DNA from: Bacteroidota bacterium | Lineage (GTDB): Bacteria; Bacteroidota; Bacteroidia; Bacteroidales; Bacteroidaceae | DNA length: 64,000 nucleotides | Reading direction: 5' to 3' | Assembly (NCBI GenBank): GCA_023426145.1 | Contig: JAFABG010000036.1 | Coordinates: 1-64,000, forward strand | The notes under the pieces: generated by a model | Seen by the model: only the letters and a program-made list of their open reading frames with translations | Told to the model about the DNA's origin: nothing | The model's database searches: none | Program-made: the position numbers and the translations under genes | Shown: positions 16,868 to 26,687 of the stretch, piece by piece | Layout: each line of letters opens with the position of its first letter | How positions within the stretch are numbered: the stretch's first letter is position 1

Positions 16868-17905
16868 TTATTTATTATTAGTTTCCGCCACCTTAGTTAC
16901 TCCCAACGGAATCTGGTTTTGCTGAACTTCTTCTGGAAGTTTGAGAGTATAAAGAGAAGCCTCCATCTGACGGACTAAATTGCGCTTCATTTTATCAGGA
17001 GAATATACAAATATTTCTGCAGTGATAATGCGTTGATTTTTCTTATCTAAACGTGTATGAGAAACGTATGGACCACCCATAAAATCACCTTTCATACGCC
17101 ATAAGCCACGTGCTTCCATCGTATAGTCATTATGCACACTTATAGGACGAACATTAGTCAACAAAGTATCTGTAGCCATATACACCCCTTCCTTATATCC
17201 AGGTATATTGGCTTGCATTACAGAGTCACGTTTATGCACAAAATATTCTTTTGTAAATGTATCCTTATCTGTATAAGGATAGGAATACATAACAAAGTTA
17301 CGATCAGCAGTAGCTGCATTAGTAGAAGCCCAGAAGAAGTTTTCTCTAGTTTTATAATTTGCTAATTCAGTAGAAATCCAAATATCACACCCAAAAAGGC
17401 TATCAATTTTGTTTGATATAAATTCACTGTGTTTTTTCTCTAGTAAAGAAATTTGGCGATTCATTTCAGCACGCGTGAAAAAGTCTATAATAGTCTGCTT
17501 GTTCTCTTCAACAAAAGTCTTAAAGACTTCCTCGCTAGGAGCCTGAATCGTTAGAATCATTTGAGGAGAAGCATATACATCCTTCGCATATTTAAACGAC
17601 CCTTTAGTATAGATATTCTTTATATCAACTATAATTATATTTCTAATTAGTTTCAAAGTAGAATCATAGTCATTTGGCGACGTATACATTATACGGAAGG
17701 AAGGTTCAGACTGAGGCAATCCCGACATATCTGCATCAAGAACATCATGTAAAGTTCTTCCAGCTGCACGTTCCCACAATCCATGGTCAACCACCACTAA
17801 AAGTTCATACGGACGCCCGCTAGAAGTGTGATTCCCTTTTAACCCACAAGATGTAATGATGAAAGGCATTAAAGCCACACATAAATAAAAAAAGTACTTT
17901 TTCAT
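16868..17905 (-). CDS. DUF4837 family lipoprotein
   Basis: This 345-residue protein has a lipoprotein signal with Cys20 (Ile-Thr-Ser-Cys). The body, beginning Arg-Pro-Tyr-Glu-Leu-Leu-Val-Val-Val-Asp, matches the DUF4837 family of Bacteroidetes, which has no known function. It lies between rlmN (17 bases) and pdxA (8 bases), so it is co-transcribed with genes that include the LPS lipoprotein gene lptE. Confidence 0.8.
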   Translation of the reverse strand: MKKYFFYLCVALMPFIITSCGLKGNHTSSGRPYELLVVVDHGLWERAAGRTLHDVLDADMSGLPQSEPSFRIMYTSPNDYDSTLKLIRNIIIVDIKNIYTKGSFKYAKDVYASPQMILTIQAPSEEVFKTFVEENKQTIIDFFTRAEMNRQISLLEKKHSEFISNKIDSLFGCDIWISTELANYKTRENFFWASTNAATADRNFVMYSYPYTDKDTFTKEYFVHKRDSVMQANIPGYKEGVYMATDTLLTNVRPISVHNDYTMEARGLWRMKGDFMGGPYVSHTRLDKKNQRIITAEIFVYSPDKMKRNLVRQMEASLYTLKLPEEVQQNQIPLGVTKVAETNNK

Positions 17906-17922
17906 AATGTTCGATTTTTATA

Positions 17923-18969
17923 TTAACTTTTATTATTCTCTTCCTGTTTAGCCGTAGATAACATTCCACAAGCAGCAAAAATATCCTCACCCCGTGAGGC
18001 GCGAATCGTTGTGAATAGGCCGTGTGAGGTCAAATAATCACGGAAAAGAGTGATGGCCTCCATCTCAGCACCTTCTAACTGTACACCAGGAATAGAATGA
18101 AATCGAATCAGATTAACTCTACAATCCAATCCTCTTAGAAGCTTTATTAGCTCTTTTGCATAAACCAATGAATCATTTAGTCCTTTAAAAACAATATACT
18201 CAAAAGAAAGTCGACGCTGCTTGCTAAAATCATAGTTTTTCAACAAGTCAACAATTTCAGCAATAGGAAAGGCTTTTTCAGCAGGCATCAATTCTCCACG
18301 TTGCGAAGCTAAAGGTGAGTGTATACTAATAGCTAGATGGCAATCACTCTCTTCCAAAAAGCGCTTCAACCCTTTACGAATGCCGACCGTAGAGACAGTG
18401 ATTCGCTTTGGGCTCCAGCCATAACCATAGGAAGCAGTTAATAGATCTAAGGCTTTAAGAACTTCATCTAAATTATCTAGAGGTTCTCCCATACCCATCA
18501 TAACGATATTCGTTAATTTATCTCTTTCAGGCAAAGAATGAATTTGGTTAATTATTTGCTGTGAAGTCAGGCTGGCGGTATACCCCTGTTTGCCTGTCAT
18601 GCAAAATTTACAATTCATCTTACATCCTACTTGAGAAGAAACGCACAAAGTCGCACGATCGTTATCTGGAATATACACTGCTTCAACAAAATGATTGTCA
18701 CCAACACGATATAGGTATTTTATAGTACCATCTAAGGAACGCATTGCTTCAACAGGTTCTTGAACCCCAACCTCATAGTTTTGCATCAATAATTCTCGAT
18801 GTCTCAACGAAAGATTAGTCATTTCATCAATAGAACTTACTTTCTTATCGTAAATCCAAGCAGCAATTTGTCGAGCAGAAAATGCAGGCATCCCGAGTCG
18901 TTTCACCAACGACTGTAACTCAACAAGCGTCATTCCTAAAAGAGGATATTTAGACATCATTATCTCCAT
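17923..18969 (-). CDS. rlmN: Dual-specificity rRNA/tRNA methyltransferase RlmN
   Basis: This radical SAM enzyme methylates C2 of A2503 in 23S rRNA and A37 in some tRNAs. The [4Fe-4S] ligands are Cys116, Cys120 and Cys123 (Gly-Cys-Lys-Met-Asn-Cys-Lys-Phe-Cys), and the methyl-carrying Cys334 lies in Ala-Ala-Cys-Gly-Met near the C-terminus. Three in-frame ATGs lie close together (18969, 18960, 18957); GGAG just after the first would serve the third, so Met-Ser-Lys-Tyr-Pro at 18957 is a credible alternative start. It heads the operon that ends with secG. Confidence 0.95.
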   Translation of the reverse strand: MEIMMSKYPLLGMTLVELQSLVKRLGMPAFSARQIAAWIYDKKVSSIDEMTNLSLRHRELLMQNYEVGVQEPVEAMRSLDGTIKYLYRVGDNHFVEAVYIPDNDRATLCVSSQVGCKMNCKFCMTGKQGYTASLTSQQIINQIHSLPERDKLTNIVMMGMGEPLDNLDEVLKALDLLTASYGYGWSPKRITVSTVGIRKGLKRFLEESDCHLAISIHSPLASQRGELMPAEKAFPIAEIVDLLKNYDFSKQRRLSFEYIVFKGLNDSLVYAKELIKLLRGLDCRVNLIRFHSIPGVQLEGAEMEAITLFRDYLTSHGLFTTIRASRGEDIFAACGMLSTAKQEENNKS

Positions 18970-18986
18970 TCATGTTATTATATTTG

Positions 18987-19019
18987 CAAATGTAAGGAAA
19001 TAAAGTCGATTTCTGCAAA
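18987..19019 (-). promoter_or_regulatory. Promoter of the rlmN-secG operon
   Basis: On the minus strand TTTG (19019-19016) is separated by 21 bases from TACATTTG (18994-18987), matching the Bacteroidetes -33/-7 arrangement. The predicted leader is under 20 nt. Confidence 0.7.
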
Positions 19020-19040
19020 GTAAGAATGCAAAAGTTAGCA

Positions 19041-19074
19041 AAAAAGGTCGTTCCTAAACAGGAACGACCTTTTT
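19041..19074. terminator. Terminator of the coaX-ppiD operon
   Basis: A stem of about 15 bp (19041-19055 with 19060-19074) has a 4-base loop and is followed on the minus strand by T residues. It lies 24 bases beyond the ppiD stop codon and just upstream of the rlmN promoter. Confidence 0.85.
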
Positions 19075-19097
19075 AATATATTGTTTCTAGAATAATC

Positions 19098-21236
19098 TTA
19101 GAAGAACAAATAACGTGTATCTTTCACCTTTGCCTTCAAATACAAATCATTCATTATACGGCTTGCAAAACGAGCGTGCATATTAGCCAATGTAGCCTCT
19201 TCAGTCTTTGCATCGAAAGTATCATTCAATTTATCTTTTGCATATACTTGCAATACATAAACACCAGCATTACCCTTAATGGGGGCACTCAATTTATTCA
19301 TGTCAGCTATAGAAGCATAAGCTCCAACAAGAGGTTCACTACTACGCAATGAAGAAACATAAGCAGGAGCAGCAAAAGTAACCATCTTCAAAGAATCACT
19401 AACTACATTAGCAATTCCTTTATATTGCTCAATAGAAGTTCCATTAATAGACTTCATATCAGCCATAATCTTCTCAGCTTTCTTATCCTTTACAATTTCT
19501 GCTCTAAGAACATCTTGCACAGCTTTCAAAGGACGATAACCTTCAGGTATTACATTGATTAAAGCCACAGCAATCATATGATCACTTTCACCACATTCAT
19601 ACAATCCAGACACTTCACCAGGTTTAGCAGAGAATGACCATCTCAAAGCTTCCTTAGTACCTCTTACACCGCCAATGCCATGTTCAGAACTATATAAATC
19701 TTTACGATCAAGTAATTTATAACCAGCTTCTTCAGCATTTGCTATCATTTTCTCAGAAGTTGGGTTGGCAGCAATAAACTGACTAAATTCGTTATAAGCA
19801 CGATTATAAGTCTCTTTACTAAATTCAACCTGACGTTTAACAACTGCTACTTTGTATTTATCATTCAAAGCTTTCTTATTAGTCACTTCCAAAATGACAT
19901 TACCTTGACCTAAAGGCAAATTCACTACATCATTAACTCCAGTATTGTTGATTGCAGAAATTAATTTTAAATTATCACCGTCGATCTGTGCACCTTCATA
20001 CTGAGCTGAACTCATCCATGTAGCAGCACCTGTTTGTCCATATTTCTTGGCTATTTCAGCAAAATCAGCACCAGCTTTTACAGCTGAGTAGATACTATCA
20101 GCCAAAGCTTTAGTCTTAAGAGCATCTCCAGCAAAAACTTGAATTTGACGGAACTCTATCGAGTCAGCTGCTACAGTTTTAGCAACTAATTTAAACGAAT
20201 TAATTGTATTATCAGCTCCATTATAGTATGGTCCATAAATTGAGCCAACAGACACTGAATCTAAGCGAGCAGCAACATCAGCAGGGAATGCAGTTTTATT
20301 GTAGTATAAATCTACATAAGGACTTTCAGAACCAACGGAGCGAGTAAATGAAGCATAATCATCAGTTGTTGCACCTAACTGAGTAGTCGCCTCATCAACT
20401 TCTTTTTGAATCGCTGCTCTATCTTCTGCACTAGCTGTAACTTGTACATCAATATACTTTATATCACGAGATTCTTGATATTGTTTGAATTGCTCTTTCT
20501 TCTTATTATAAAGCTCTTTCAAATCAGACTCATTTACTACAATAGTAGAATCAACCACTGAAGAGTAAGGAACACCAGCTAACAATAAATCATATTGATT
20601 TACTCTTGAATCGAAAGCATTTTGTGCTTCAACAGGGTTAGAAAGAAGTGCTTTAGACACCAATGCCTGATACTTCTCAGCTAAACGACTTTGAACCAAA
20701 GTTTTTTGAATGAAAGACCAATACTTATACATATTAGTATATTGTTCTGCATATTGCGCAGGCATCTTATTTTCACTCATTTTCGCATATTCAACCAAAA
20801 ACTTATTGAGCATATCTTTATCAAAAGCACCAGTTTGAGGATTGCGGAAAGGAGTTTGTTGAAGAAGAGGATGAACACCAGCATTTAATATATCCTGAAT
20901 TTCAGCTTGAGAAACGGTCAATCCCAAAGCTTTAGCCTCTTTTTCTACTAGTTTGTTATTAACATACGAACGCCACACCTCATCACGAACTTGATTAGTC
21001 TGTTCATCATCTAGAGCAGCTACACCACGAGATATTTTTATAACCTCGGTATATTCCTCAACTAGATTCTGATACTCTTGAGCGGAAAGAGCATCTCCGT
21101 TCACCTCACCTACATCATGTGCCTGATGCGGTTGCATTACCTTCCACGCGTCACCCGCGATGAATGCAAACAGCGCCAAACCAATAACAATCACCAATAG
21201 AGGTCCTTTCGACCTAATGTTTTGTAATGTTGCCAT
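19098..21236 (-). CDS. ppiD: Periplasmic peptidyl-prolyl isomerase/chaperone (PpiD-like)
   Basis: This 712-residue protein has a short cytoplasmic start and one membrane anchor (about residues 12-30), followed by a SurA-type N-terminal chaperone region (to about 200). A central parvulin-like stretch around 350-450 shows the rotamase pattern Ala-Lys-Ala-Leu-Ala-Asp-Ser-Ile then Ala-Asp-Phe-Ala-Glu-Ile-Ala-Lys-Lys-Tyr-Gly. A long C-terminal region contains a second PPIC-like segment. Such proteins help exported proteins fold on leaving SecYEG. It is the last gene of an envelope operon, 118 bases after the CNNM/CorC gene. Confidence 0.9.
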   Translation of the reverse strand: MATLQNIRSKGPLLVIVIGLALFAFIAGDAWKVMQPHQAHDVGEVNGDALSAQEYQNLVEEYTEVIKISRGVAALDDEQTNQVRDEVWRSYVNNKLVEKEAKALGLTVSQAEIQDILNAGVHPLLQQTPFRNPQTGAFDKDMLNKFLVEYAKMSENKMPAQYAEQYTNMYKYWSFIQKTLVQSRLAEKYQALVSKALLSNPVEAQNAFDSRVNQYDLLLAGVPYSSVVDSTIVVNESDLKELYNKKKEQFKQYQESRDIKYIDVQVTASAEDRAAIQKEVDEATTQLGATTDDYASFTRSVGSESPYVDLYYNKTAFPADVAARLDSVSVGSIYGPYYNGADNTINSFKLVAKTVAADSIEFRQIQVFAGDALKTKALADSIYSAVKAGADFAEIAKKYGQTGAATWMSSAQYEGAQIDGDNLKLISAINNTGVNDVVNLPLGQGNVILEVTNKKALNDKYKVAVVKRQVEFSKETYNRAYNEFSQFIAANPTSEKMIANAEEAGYKLLDRKDLYSSEHGIGGVRGTKEALRWSFSAKPGEVSGLYECGESDHMIAVALINVIPEGYRPLKAVQDVLRAEIVKDKKAEKIMADMKSINGTSIEQYKGIANVVSDSLKMVTFAAPAYVSSLRSSEPLVGAYASIADMNKLSAPIKGNAGVYVLQVYAKDKLNDTFDAKTEEATLANMHARFASRIMNDLYLKAKVKDTRYLFF

Positions 21237-21354
21237 TTTGATTAATACGATTTATGTTTATTATTATTTCTTTTCATTACATTTAAGCGCACGAAGATAC
21301 AAAAAATGCTAATATGCATCTATTTATTAGCTAAAAATTTCATTATTATCCCCA

Positions 21355-22611
21355 TTATTCAATGACTTTTAAACGCACTAGTTCTATTTTAGTTGCTGTA
21401 ACCTTAATTATCTTAAATTGATACTTCCCAACTCTAATCAGCTCATGCAGCTTTGGAAAACTCTGATATTGATTCAAAATCAACCCCCCAACAGTTAAAT
21501 AATCATCAGATTCTGGCAGGTCAAGTCCAAAAGTTTCATTTACTTTTTCGATTTCCAATCGAGCTGATAAAACATACTCTCCAGCGTTTATCTCCTTGCA
21601 GATATAAGAGGTATTATCATGTTCATCTTCTATATCTCCAAAAATTTCTTCAACAAGATCCTCCAAAGAAACGATGCCGGAAGTACCTCCAAATTCGTCA
21701 ACAACCACAGCAATGGTCTTCTTCTGTAACATAAAAAGCTTCATCAATTTATGCGCAGACATCGTTTCGGGTACAATAGGTACTTCTTTAACATTATCAC
21801 GCCAATCCTCTGGAGTACGAAACATCTCAGAAGAATGGATATAACCTACTACATTGTCTATATTTCCATCGTACACGATTATTTTAGAAATACCAGACTC
21901 AATAAATCGACTTTTGAGTTCATCAAGTGAAGTTGTTAAGTTAACTGCCACAACTTCAGTACGGGGAACTATACAGTCACGAATCTTAATGTTGGAAAAG
22001 TCAAGTGCATTCTGAAATATTTTTACCTCAGTATCCAACTCTTCTTCATTTTCAGCATTATCAATACTTGTCTGAACAAAATAATCTAAATCGACTTTAC
22101 CAAAAGCTTTATCAGAAGCATCTTTATTAATTTTCATACCGAACACGCGAAGAAAAAGACAAGATACCCCAGAAGAAAATTTGGAAATAGGATATAGTAT
22201 GATATAACAAATATAAAGAGGGATAGCCGAAACCTTTAATACTAAATTTGGATTAATTTTAAATAATGTTTTAGGAAGGAATTCACCAGTAACAAGAATA
22301 ATTAGAGTGGAAATAATAGTCTGAACTAATACAATAAGAAAATGATTTTCAATAAGTCCAACCAACAAATTATCACCGATAATTTGAGCCATTAAAATAC
22401 CGTAAATAACAAGTGCTATATTGTTTCCAACAAGCATTGTAGAAATAAATTCATTCGAATTTTTGAAAAAAAGAGAAAGAATACGAATCGTAATCCCCCC
22501 TTTACGTTCCATTTCAAAACGTAACTTATCTACAGAGACAAAAGCAATTTCCATTCCCGAAAAGAAAGCGGAAAATGCCATCGTTACAAGTAAAGAGAGA
22601 TAGATATTCAT
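21355..22611 (-). CDS. Hemolysin/CNNM family protein (DUF21-CBS-CorC)
   Basis: This 418-residue inner-membrane protein has a DUF21/CNNM transmembrane domain (about 1-180), a pair of CBS domains (about 200-330; Val-Pro-Arg-Thr-Glu-Val near 205 and Val-Val-Asp-Glu-Phe-Gly-Gly-Thr-Ser-Gly near 300) and a CorC_HlyC domain at the C-terminus. Relatives act in Mg2+/Co2+ homeostasis, and the Bacteroidetes GldE branch shares this layout. It starts 4 bases after lptC. Haemolysin is only an inherited name. Confidence 0.9.
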   Translation of the reverse strand: MNIYLSLLVTMAFSAFFSGMEIAFVSVDKLRFEMERKGGITIRILSLFFKNSNEFISTMLVGNNIALVIYGILMAQIIGDNLLVGLIENHFLIVLVQTIISTLIILVTGEFLPKTLFKINPNLVLKVSAIPLYICYIILYPISKFSSGVSCLFLRVFGMKINKDASDKAFGKVDLDYFVQTSIDNAENEEELDTEVKIFQNALDFSNIKIRDCIVPRTEVVAVNLTTSLDELKSRFIESGISKIIVYDGNIDNVVGYIHSSEMFRTPEDWRDNVKEVPIVPETMSAHKLMKLFMLQKKTIAVVVDEFGGTSGIVSLEDLVEEIFGDIEDEHDNTSYICKEINAGEYVLSARLEIEKVNETFGLDLPESDDYLTVGGLILNQYQSFPKLHELIRVGKYQFKIIKVTATKIELVRLKVIE

Positions 22612-22615
22612 ATAA

Positions 22616-23272
22616 TTATTTCACAGAATCCTTAGTTAACACTATCGGTGAAGAATTGCTCCCCCTTTGATTATCAACAGAATCAGGATGATCTTCTACA
22701 TAAAAAACACCTCCAATGTCTCTAATAGCATAAATAGTCATTTGCTGATTAGAATCAAATCCATTCCCTGTTATTATTTTATCAGTCTGCTGAATACGTA
22801 TAAATTTATCTGAGTAAACTTTTTGAGTCGACTCATTCCAATAAAGCAATTCAGTATTAAAACGTTCTCCTTTTCTATTCTGTATATCTACATGTCCAAT
22901 CAGTTTCCATAACTTTTGCTTATCAAAATAATAAGCAGTATCAGCTTTTATACTAGCTTCAATATTAAAGATAGAATCAAATTGTTCTAAATATACACCT
23001 TTTTCGAATGCCCAATAAGAAGGTTTCTTACGGTCAAAAACCATCCATTCCTTGGTTTTCACACGATAACGAGTCACACCTGAATCTGAAACAAGAGTAG
23101 TAACGCCTAATGTTTTCATCACCGGTAGTGAGTCTCGTTCAGAAATAGCTTCACCCATAACTTTCTTCTTGCCATCACAGGAAGAAAATAAAAGAAGCAT
23201 AACAATTGCCCCAAAGGCAATTGTTATGCTTATGCTTTTATGGAATAAACGTTTAACTCGTTTTCGCAACAT
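22616..23272 (-). CDS. lptC: LPS export ABC transporter periplasmic protein LptC
   Basis: LptC takes lipopolysaccharide from the LptBFG complex and hands it to LptA. The 218-residue protein has a hydrophobic signal with Cys32 (Phe-Ser-Ser-Cys), so it may be lipid-anchored. A beta-jellyroll repeat region includes Trp-Ala-Phe-Glu-Lys-Gly-Val-Tyr-Leu and Leu-Ile-Gly-His-Val-Asp-Ile-Gln-Asn, typical of Bacteroidetes LptC. It lies 5 bases after the TPR gene and 4 before the CNNM gene. Confidence 0.9.
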   Translation of the reverse strand: MLRKRVKRLFHKSISITIAFGAIVMLLLFSSCDGKKKVMGEAISERDSLPVMKTLGVTTLVSDSGVTRYRVKTKEWMVFDRKKPSYWAFEKGVYLEQFDSIFNIEASIKADTAYYFDKQKLWKLIGHVDIQNRKGERFNTELLYWNESTQKVYSDKFIRIQQTDKIITGNGFDSNQQMTIYAIRDIGGVFYVEDHPDSVDNQRGSNSSPIVLTKDSVK

Positions 23273-23277
23273 AAATA

Positions 23278-24603
23278 TTATCTAATCGTTGTTGTCTCTC
23301 CGATCCATCCACCAATAGTAATACGATCACCTTGTTTATATCCAAGCATAAAAAGATCTTTCGCTTGTGGAGTATGGCCTGAATATGTACCAATCAATTT
23401 ATTAGCTTCATCTGCTACACTAGGGTCAACTGACTTAGCACGTTGCAACTTGTCGATAACTGCAAAATACGTACACTTATTCAATGCAGGCTCATCACTC
23501 CAGTTAGGACTCATCGCATAAAGATTAGCTATCAAGATATAAGGCGCACCATAATTCTCATTCAAACCAATTGCTTTTTGGCAATAAGATCTTGATTGTG
23601 ATAATTTCTTAGAAGACGCTAATACCGCCGCAGCTGCATAAGCCATTTCTGCTTTCTTAGTGTTATCTGATTCTAACTGTAAAGCTTCATCAAAGAACTT
23701 AACCGCACCTTCAATATCACCCTTTTTATACGCTTGGTAAGCACAACCTGTGGCAGCCTCTGCAGTAGGCTCTATCTTATATGCATAAAAAGCAGCCTGC
23801 AAGTAAGCCTCACTTTCAGTGCACTTCATCATTTTCATGATATCGATTACCTTTTTCAGATATGCTAAGTCTGTTTTATTAGCTTCAACTTTAGGAGCAT
23901 AAATACTTTGAAGAGATTCACAATCCGCAGTACCACTGTTAACAAACAAAGCCACTAAATTATCTTTAATACCAGCAAGATTTTTCTTCTTAGCCTCACT
24001 CGTTTCAGCAGCAATTGCTGCATCAGCATATTCAGATGCTGCCAAATAATCTTGAATAAATTGTTCTTTATGATTAGGATCGGTCTTCAATTTATCCATT
24101 GACATTTGCAAAAAGTAAAATAAAGTCGCAGGTGCTGATTCCCCTTTTACCGAATTAACAGATTGACTAAGCCATTGGTAAGCCTGATTGGGATCCACAG
24201 TCGGAGCCAAAGCAATATAATCTACAGCTTTAATACCTAAAGCCTCGTCAGCCGAAGATACTTTAATTCCTTTTGCTATGAACTCTTCAGTATATTTCAT
24301 ACGCAAGTCATGCGTATTCATCAATTCGTCAAAGTACTTTTTGTATTCAGGACTATTTCTATCTTTAATTTGCCCCATCAAACCTTTCAGGATTTTATAT
24401 CCGTCAGTAAAAGTATAAAACCGAAGCGTCGGACAATTATCCAAAACCTCTTTCCACGGAGTGTAGGCATCTTTAAAATTTCCTGCACGCACAGCTTCAT
24501 GCGAAATACTACTGTTTGAGTTACAATTAGTCGCATCCTGTGCTACCACAGTAGTTGCTCCGGCCGAAAGGAACAATATAGCCACAAGCGTTTTAATTTT
24601 CAT
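23278..24603 (-). CDS. Exported tetratricopeptide repeat protein
   Basis: This 441-residue protein has a signal peptide (cleavage after Val-Val-Ala near residue 21). The C-terminal half contains TPR units such as Gly-Cys-Ala-Tyr-Gln-Ala-Tyr-Lys-Lys-Gly-Asp-Ile-Glu-Gly-Ala-Val-Lys-Phe-Phe near 283-301 and the following pair. TPRs mediate protein contacts, and here the partner would be in the periplasm. It lies between an outer membrane beta-barrel gene and lptC, which suggests envelope assembly. No enzymatic motif is seen. Confidence 0.75.
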   Translation of the reverse strand: MKIKTLVAILFLSAGATTVVAQDATNCNSNSSISHEAVRAGNFKDAYTPWKEVLDNCPTLRFYTFTDGYKILKGLMGQIKDRNSPEYKKYFDELMNTHDLRMKYTEEFIAKGIKVSSADEALGIKAVDYIALAPTVDPNQAYQWLSQSVNSVKGESAPATLFYFLQMSMDKLKTDPNHKEQFIQDYLAASEYADAAIAAETSEAKKKNLAGIKDNLVALFVNSGTADCESLQSIYAPKVEANKTDLAYLKKVIDIMKMMKCTESEAYLQAAFYAYKIEPTAEAATGCAYQAYKKGDIEGAVKFFDEALQLESDNTKKAEMAYAAAAVLASSKKLSQSRSYCQKAIGLNENYGAPYILIANLYAMSPNWSDEPALNKCTYFAVIDKLQRAKSVDPSVADEANKLIGTYSGHTPQAKDLFMLGYKQGDRITIGGWIGETTTIR

Positions 24604-24650
24604 TGTATCTTAAATTTTAGTTATATAAATATCTTCTAACTTTCTCTTTT

Positions 24651-25946
24651 TTACTCTACACGACGCTTAAAGAACCAACGCTCATTAAAAGTCAATCCAA
24701 TACTCAAACGAAAAATATTTTCACTTACCATACTGGTTTCAAGTCCTTTTATACGAACAAATTGACCACTTATACTTAAAATTGAACGTGAACGAGGTAC
24801 AGGCAAACCAAAACCAGCTGTAACTCCATATTCACGAGAAGCTCTTTTTCCACCAATTTTATAATATGGTGTAGAGTAATAAGCACCTAAACGATATTTG
24901 ACATGAGCAACATAAGAGCGTCCAACTAGATTTGGAATAAATTCCGCACCCACAGAAACTTTAGAACGATTAGTATAGGCAAAAGTTTCATTATAATCCT
25001 CTTTAACGTTTTCATCATCAGTTACTACATCAAAATTGGCCTTAGACCATTGCTGGAAACTATAATCGGCTCCTAAAGTCAATCGATTATCATATTTATA
25101 AGTAAACCCTATACCAAAACTATTAGGCAATTCAAAAGTAGCGTTTAGCTGATCTCTATAGGACTGTCCACCGGTATTGTTATTTAGCCCCATTATAACG
25201 TCAGTTGTATAATCATTATTCAAATTACGCTTAGGAGAAAAAACAGCACCTATAGTGAATGAATTCTTCTTATCCAAGACACGAGTGTACTGCACACCTA
25301 AATCCAGTTTATAATCAGAGATTGATGTAATCATAGATCTACGGTATGAATCATAAGAAGCCGTAGCTGGGAAAAAGACATCTCTAGTACGAGTGATATC
25401 TCCCCAAAAATAAGAAGCATTAACACCTACAGAGAGATTATCCAAAACTTTCACACCAAACCCTGCATATAATTGATGTAAACCTCCGTCACCGGTAAAG
25501 CTTCTACCATACAGCAACCCATTATCAGTAGTCTGATTATCAGAGATAGAATATCCAACATTTGAAAAAGGTAACAAACCAACGCTCATCGCCATCCAAG
25601 GAGCTAACCGGAATTGCATTGCTAAATAATCAAAACTAGCATTTTTAGCATTTACTTTGACTCCACCTTCATTCACATTGGTATTTTGCAAACTAAGTCC
25701 CCCTTCAAACAAAAAAGTCAAAGAGTCAATAGCTGTATAAGAAGCAGGATTTAAGAAGTTAATCTGCGCTCCATCACGAAGTCCAAAAGCAATACCTCCC
25801 ATAGCTTTACTATTACCGAAATTCTGATCAGACAAATCGCCGAAACCATATCGTGTATAAGGGGAGTTTGTATTATTTTGACCAATTGCTACTCCTGTAA
25901 CTATCGTGAGCAAAAGCGCACAAAGAGTGTGTTTAAATCCTACCAT
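24651..25946 (-). CDS. Outer membrane beta-barrel protein (PorV/FadL-like fold)
   Basis: This 431-residue protein has a signal peptide ending near Ala-Ile-Gly, then Ser-Pro-Tyr-Thr-Arg-Tyr-Gly-Phe-Gly-Asp-Leu, a beginning shared by many Bacteroidetes outer membrane proteins. The rest alternates beta-strand residues and closes with an aromatic-rich strand near Phe-Asn-Glu-Arg-Trp-Phe. An N-terminal stretch Asn-Pro-Ala-Ser-Tyr recalls the FadL/PorV plug region. No substrate can be named. It overlaps the end of coaX by 14 bases and precedes the TPR gene. Confidence 0.75.
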   Translation of the reverse strand: MVGFKHTLCALLLTIVTGVAIGQNNTNSPYTRYGFGDLSDQNFGNSKAMGGIAFGLRDGAQINFLNPASYTAIDSLTFLFEGGLSLQNTNVNEGGVKVNAKNASFDYLAMQFRLAPWMAMSVGLLPFSNVGYSISDNQTTDNGLLYGRSFTGDGGLHQLYAGFGVKVLDNLSVGVNASYFWGDITRTRDVFFPATASYDSYRRSMITSISDYKLDLGVQYTRVLDKKNSFTIGAVFSPKRNLNNDYTTDVIMGLNNNTGGQSYRDQLNATFELPNSFGIGFTYKYDNRLTLGADYSFQQWSKANFDVVTDDENVKEDYNETFAYTNRSKVSVGAEFIPNLVGRSYVAHVKYRLGAYYSTPYYKIGGKRASREYGVTAGFGLPVPRSRSILSISGQFVRIKGLETSMVSENIFRLSIGLTFNERWFFKRRVE

Positions 25947-26664
25947 TATTATAGTTTAAAATTCTATTTAATCCTTTCAACACTAAAAATCTATCTGCAA
26001 AGATGATACTTTTTATGCTGCTATCAAAAGAAAAATCATCTCCACCCGTTAAAAAAACCAAAAGTTCAGGATATTTATGTTTCATAGACTCAATATAACC
26101 TGAAATTTCGTATTCCATTCCTTTCAAAACCCCAGCTCGTATAGCCGTATCTGTATCGCGACCAATAGGCAATTCTCGTCCAATTCGTTCAACAAGTGGC
26201 AAACGCCCAGTAAACTGATGAAGTGCCTTAAAACGCATTTGCATACCTGGAGAAATATTACCACCATAATACCGCCCTTTAGAATCTATAAATTCATAAG
26301 TTATACAAGTACCAGCATCAATAACCAATAAATCTTTCTGCGGAAATTGTTCGTATGCACCTACCACAGCAGCAATACGATCATATCCAAGGGTTTCTGG
26401 AGATTCATATAAATTCTCAATTGGCAGTAACGTATTTTGATCAAGCCATAGCAAAGGAAATGATAAAGTCGATAAATCCGCAAGCACGCTTTCATTTAAA
26501 TCGATGACTGAAGCCACAATGCCCTTATCGATAGCATACTTATCAGTAATAGTCTTCATACAATCTAACGACTGATTAGAGATTGTAAAAACCTCAAGCA
26601 TCTCACTGTTGTCGAAAACTGCAATTTTCGCCGCAGTATTTCCTATGTCAATAATTAAATTCAA
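25933..26664 (-). CDS. coaX: Type III pantothenate kinase
   Basis: CoaX performs the first step of coenzyme A synthesis. From a TTG start at 26664 the protein has 243 residues, the normal family size, and begins (Met)-Asn-Leu-Ile-Ile-Asp-Ile-Gly-Asn-Thr, the phosphate-binding strand expected at the N-terminus. Gly-Tyr-Asp-Arg-Ile-Ala-Ala and Asp-Ala-Gly-Thr-Cys-Ile-Thr follow near residues 90 and 117. The longer frame to 26769 adds a non-homologous hydrophobic extension and crosses the -7 box at 26688-26695, so I reject it. It heads the envelope operon. Confidence 0.93.
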   Translation of the reverse strand: MNLIIDIGNTAAKIAVFDNSEMLEVFTISNQSLDCMKTITDKYAIDKGIVASVIDLNESVLADLSTLSFPLLWLDQNTLLPIENLYESPETLGYDRIAAVVGAYEQFPQKDLLVIDAGTCITYEFIDSKGRYYGGNISPGMQMRFKALHQFTGRLPLVERIGRELPIGRDTDTAIRAGVLKGMEYEISGYIESMKHKYPELLVFLTGGDDFSFDSSIKSIIFADRFLVLKGLNRILNYNNGRI

Positions 26665-26687
26665 TATTATCTCTATATTAGCGGGCG

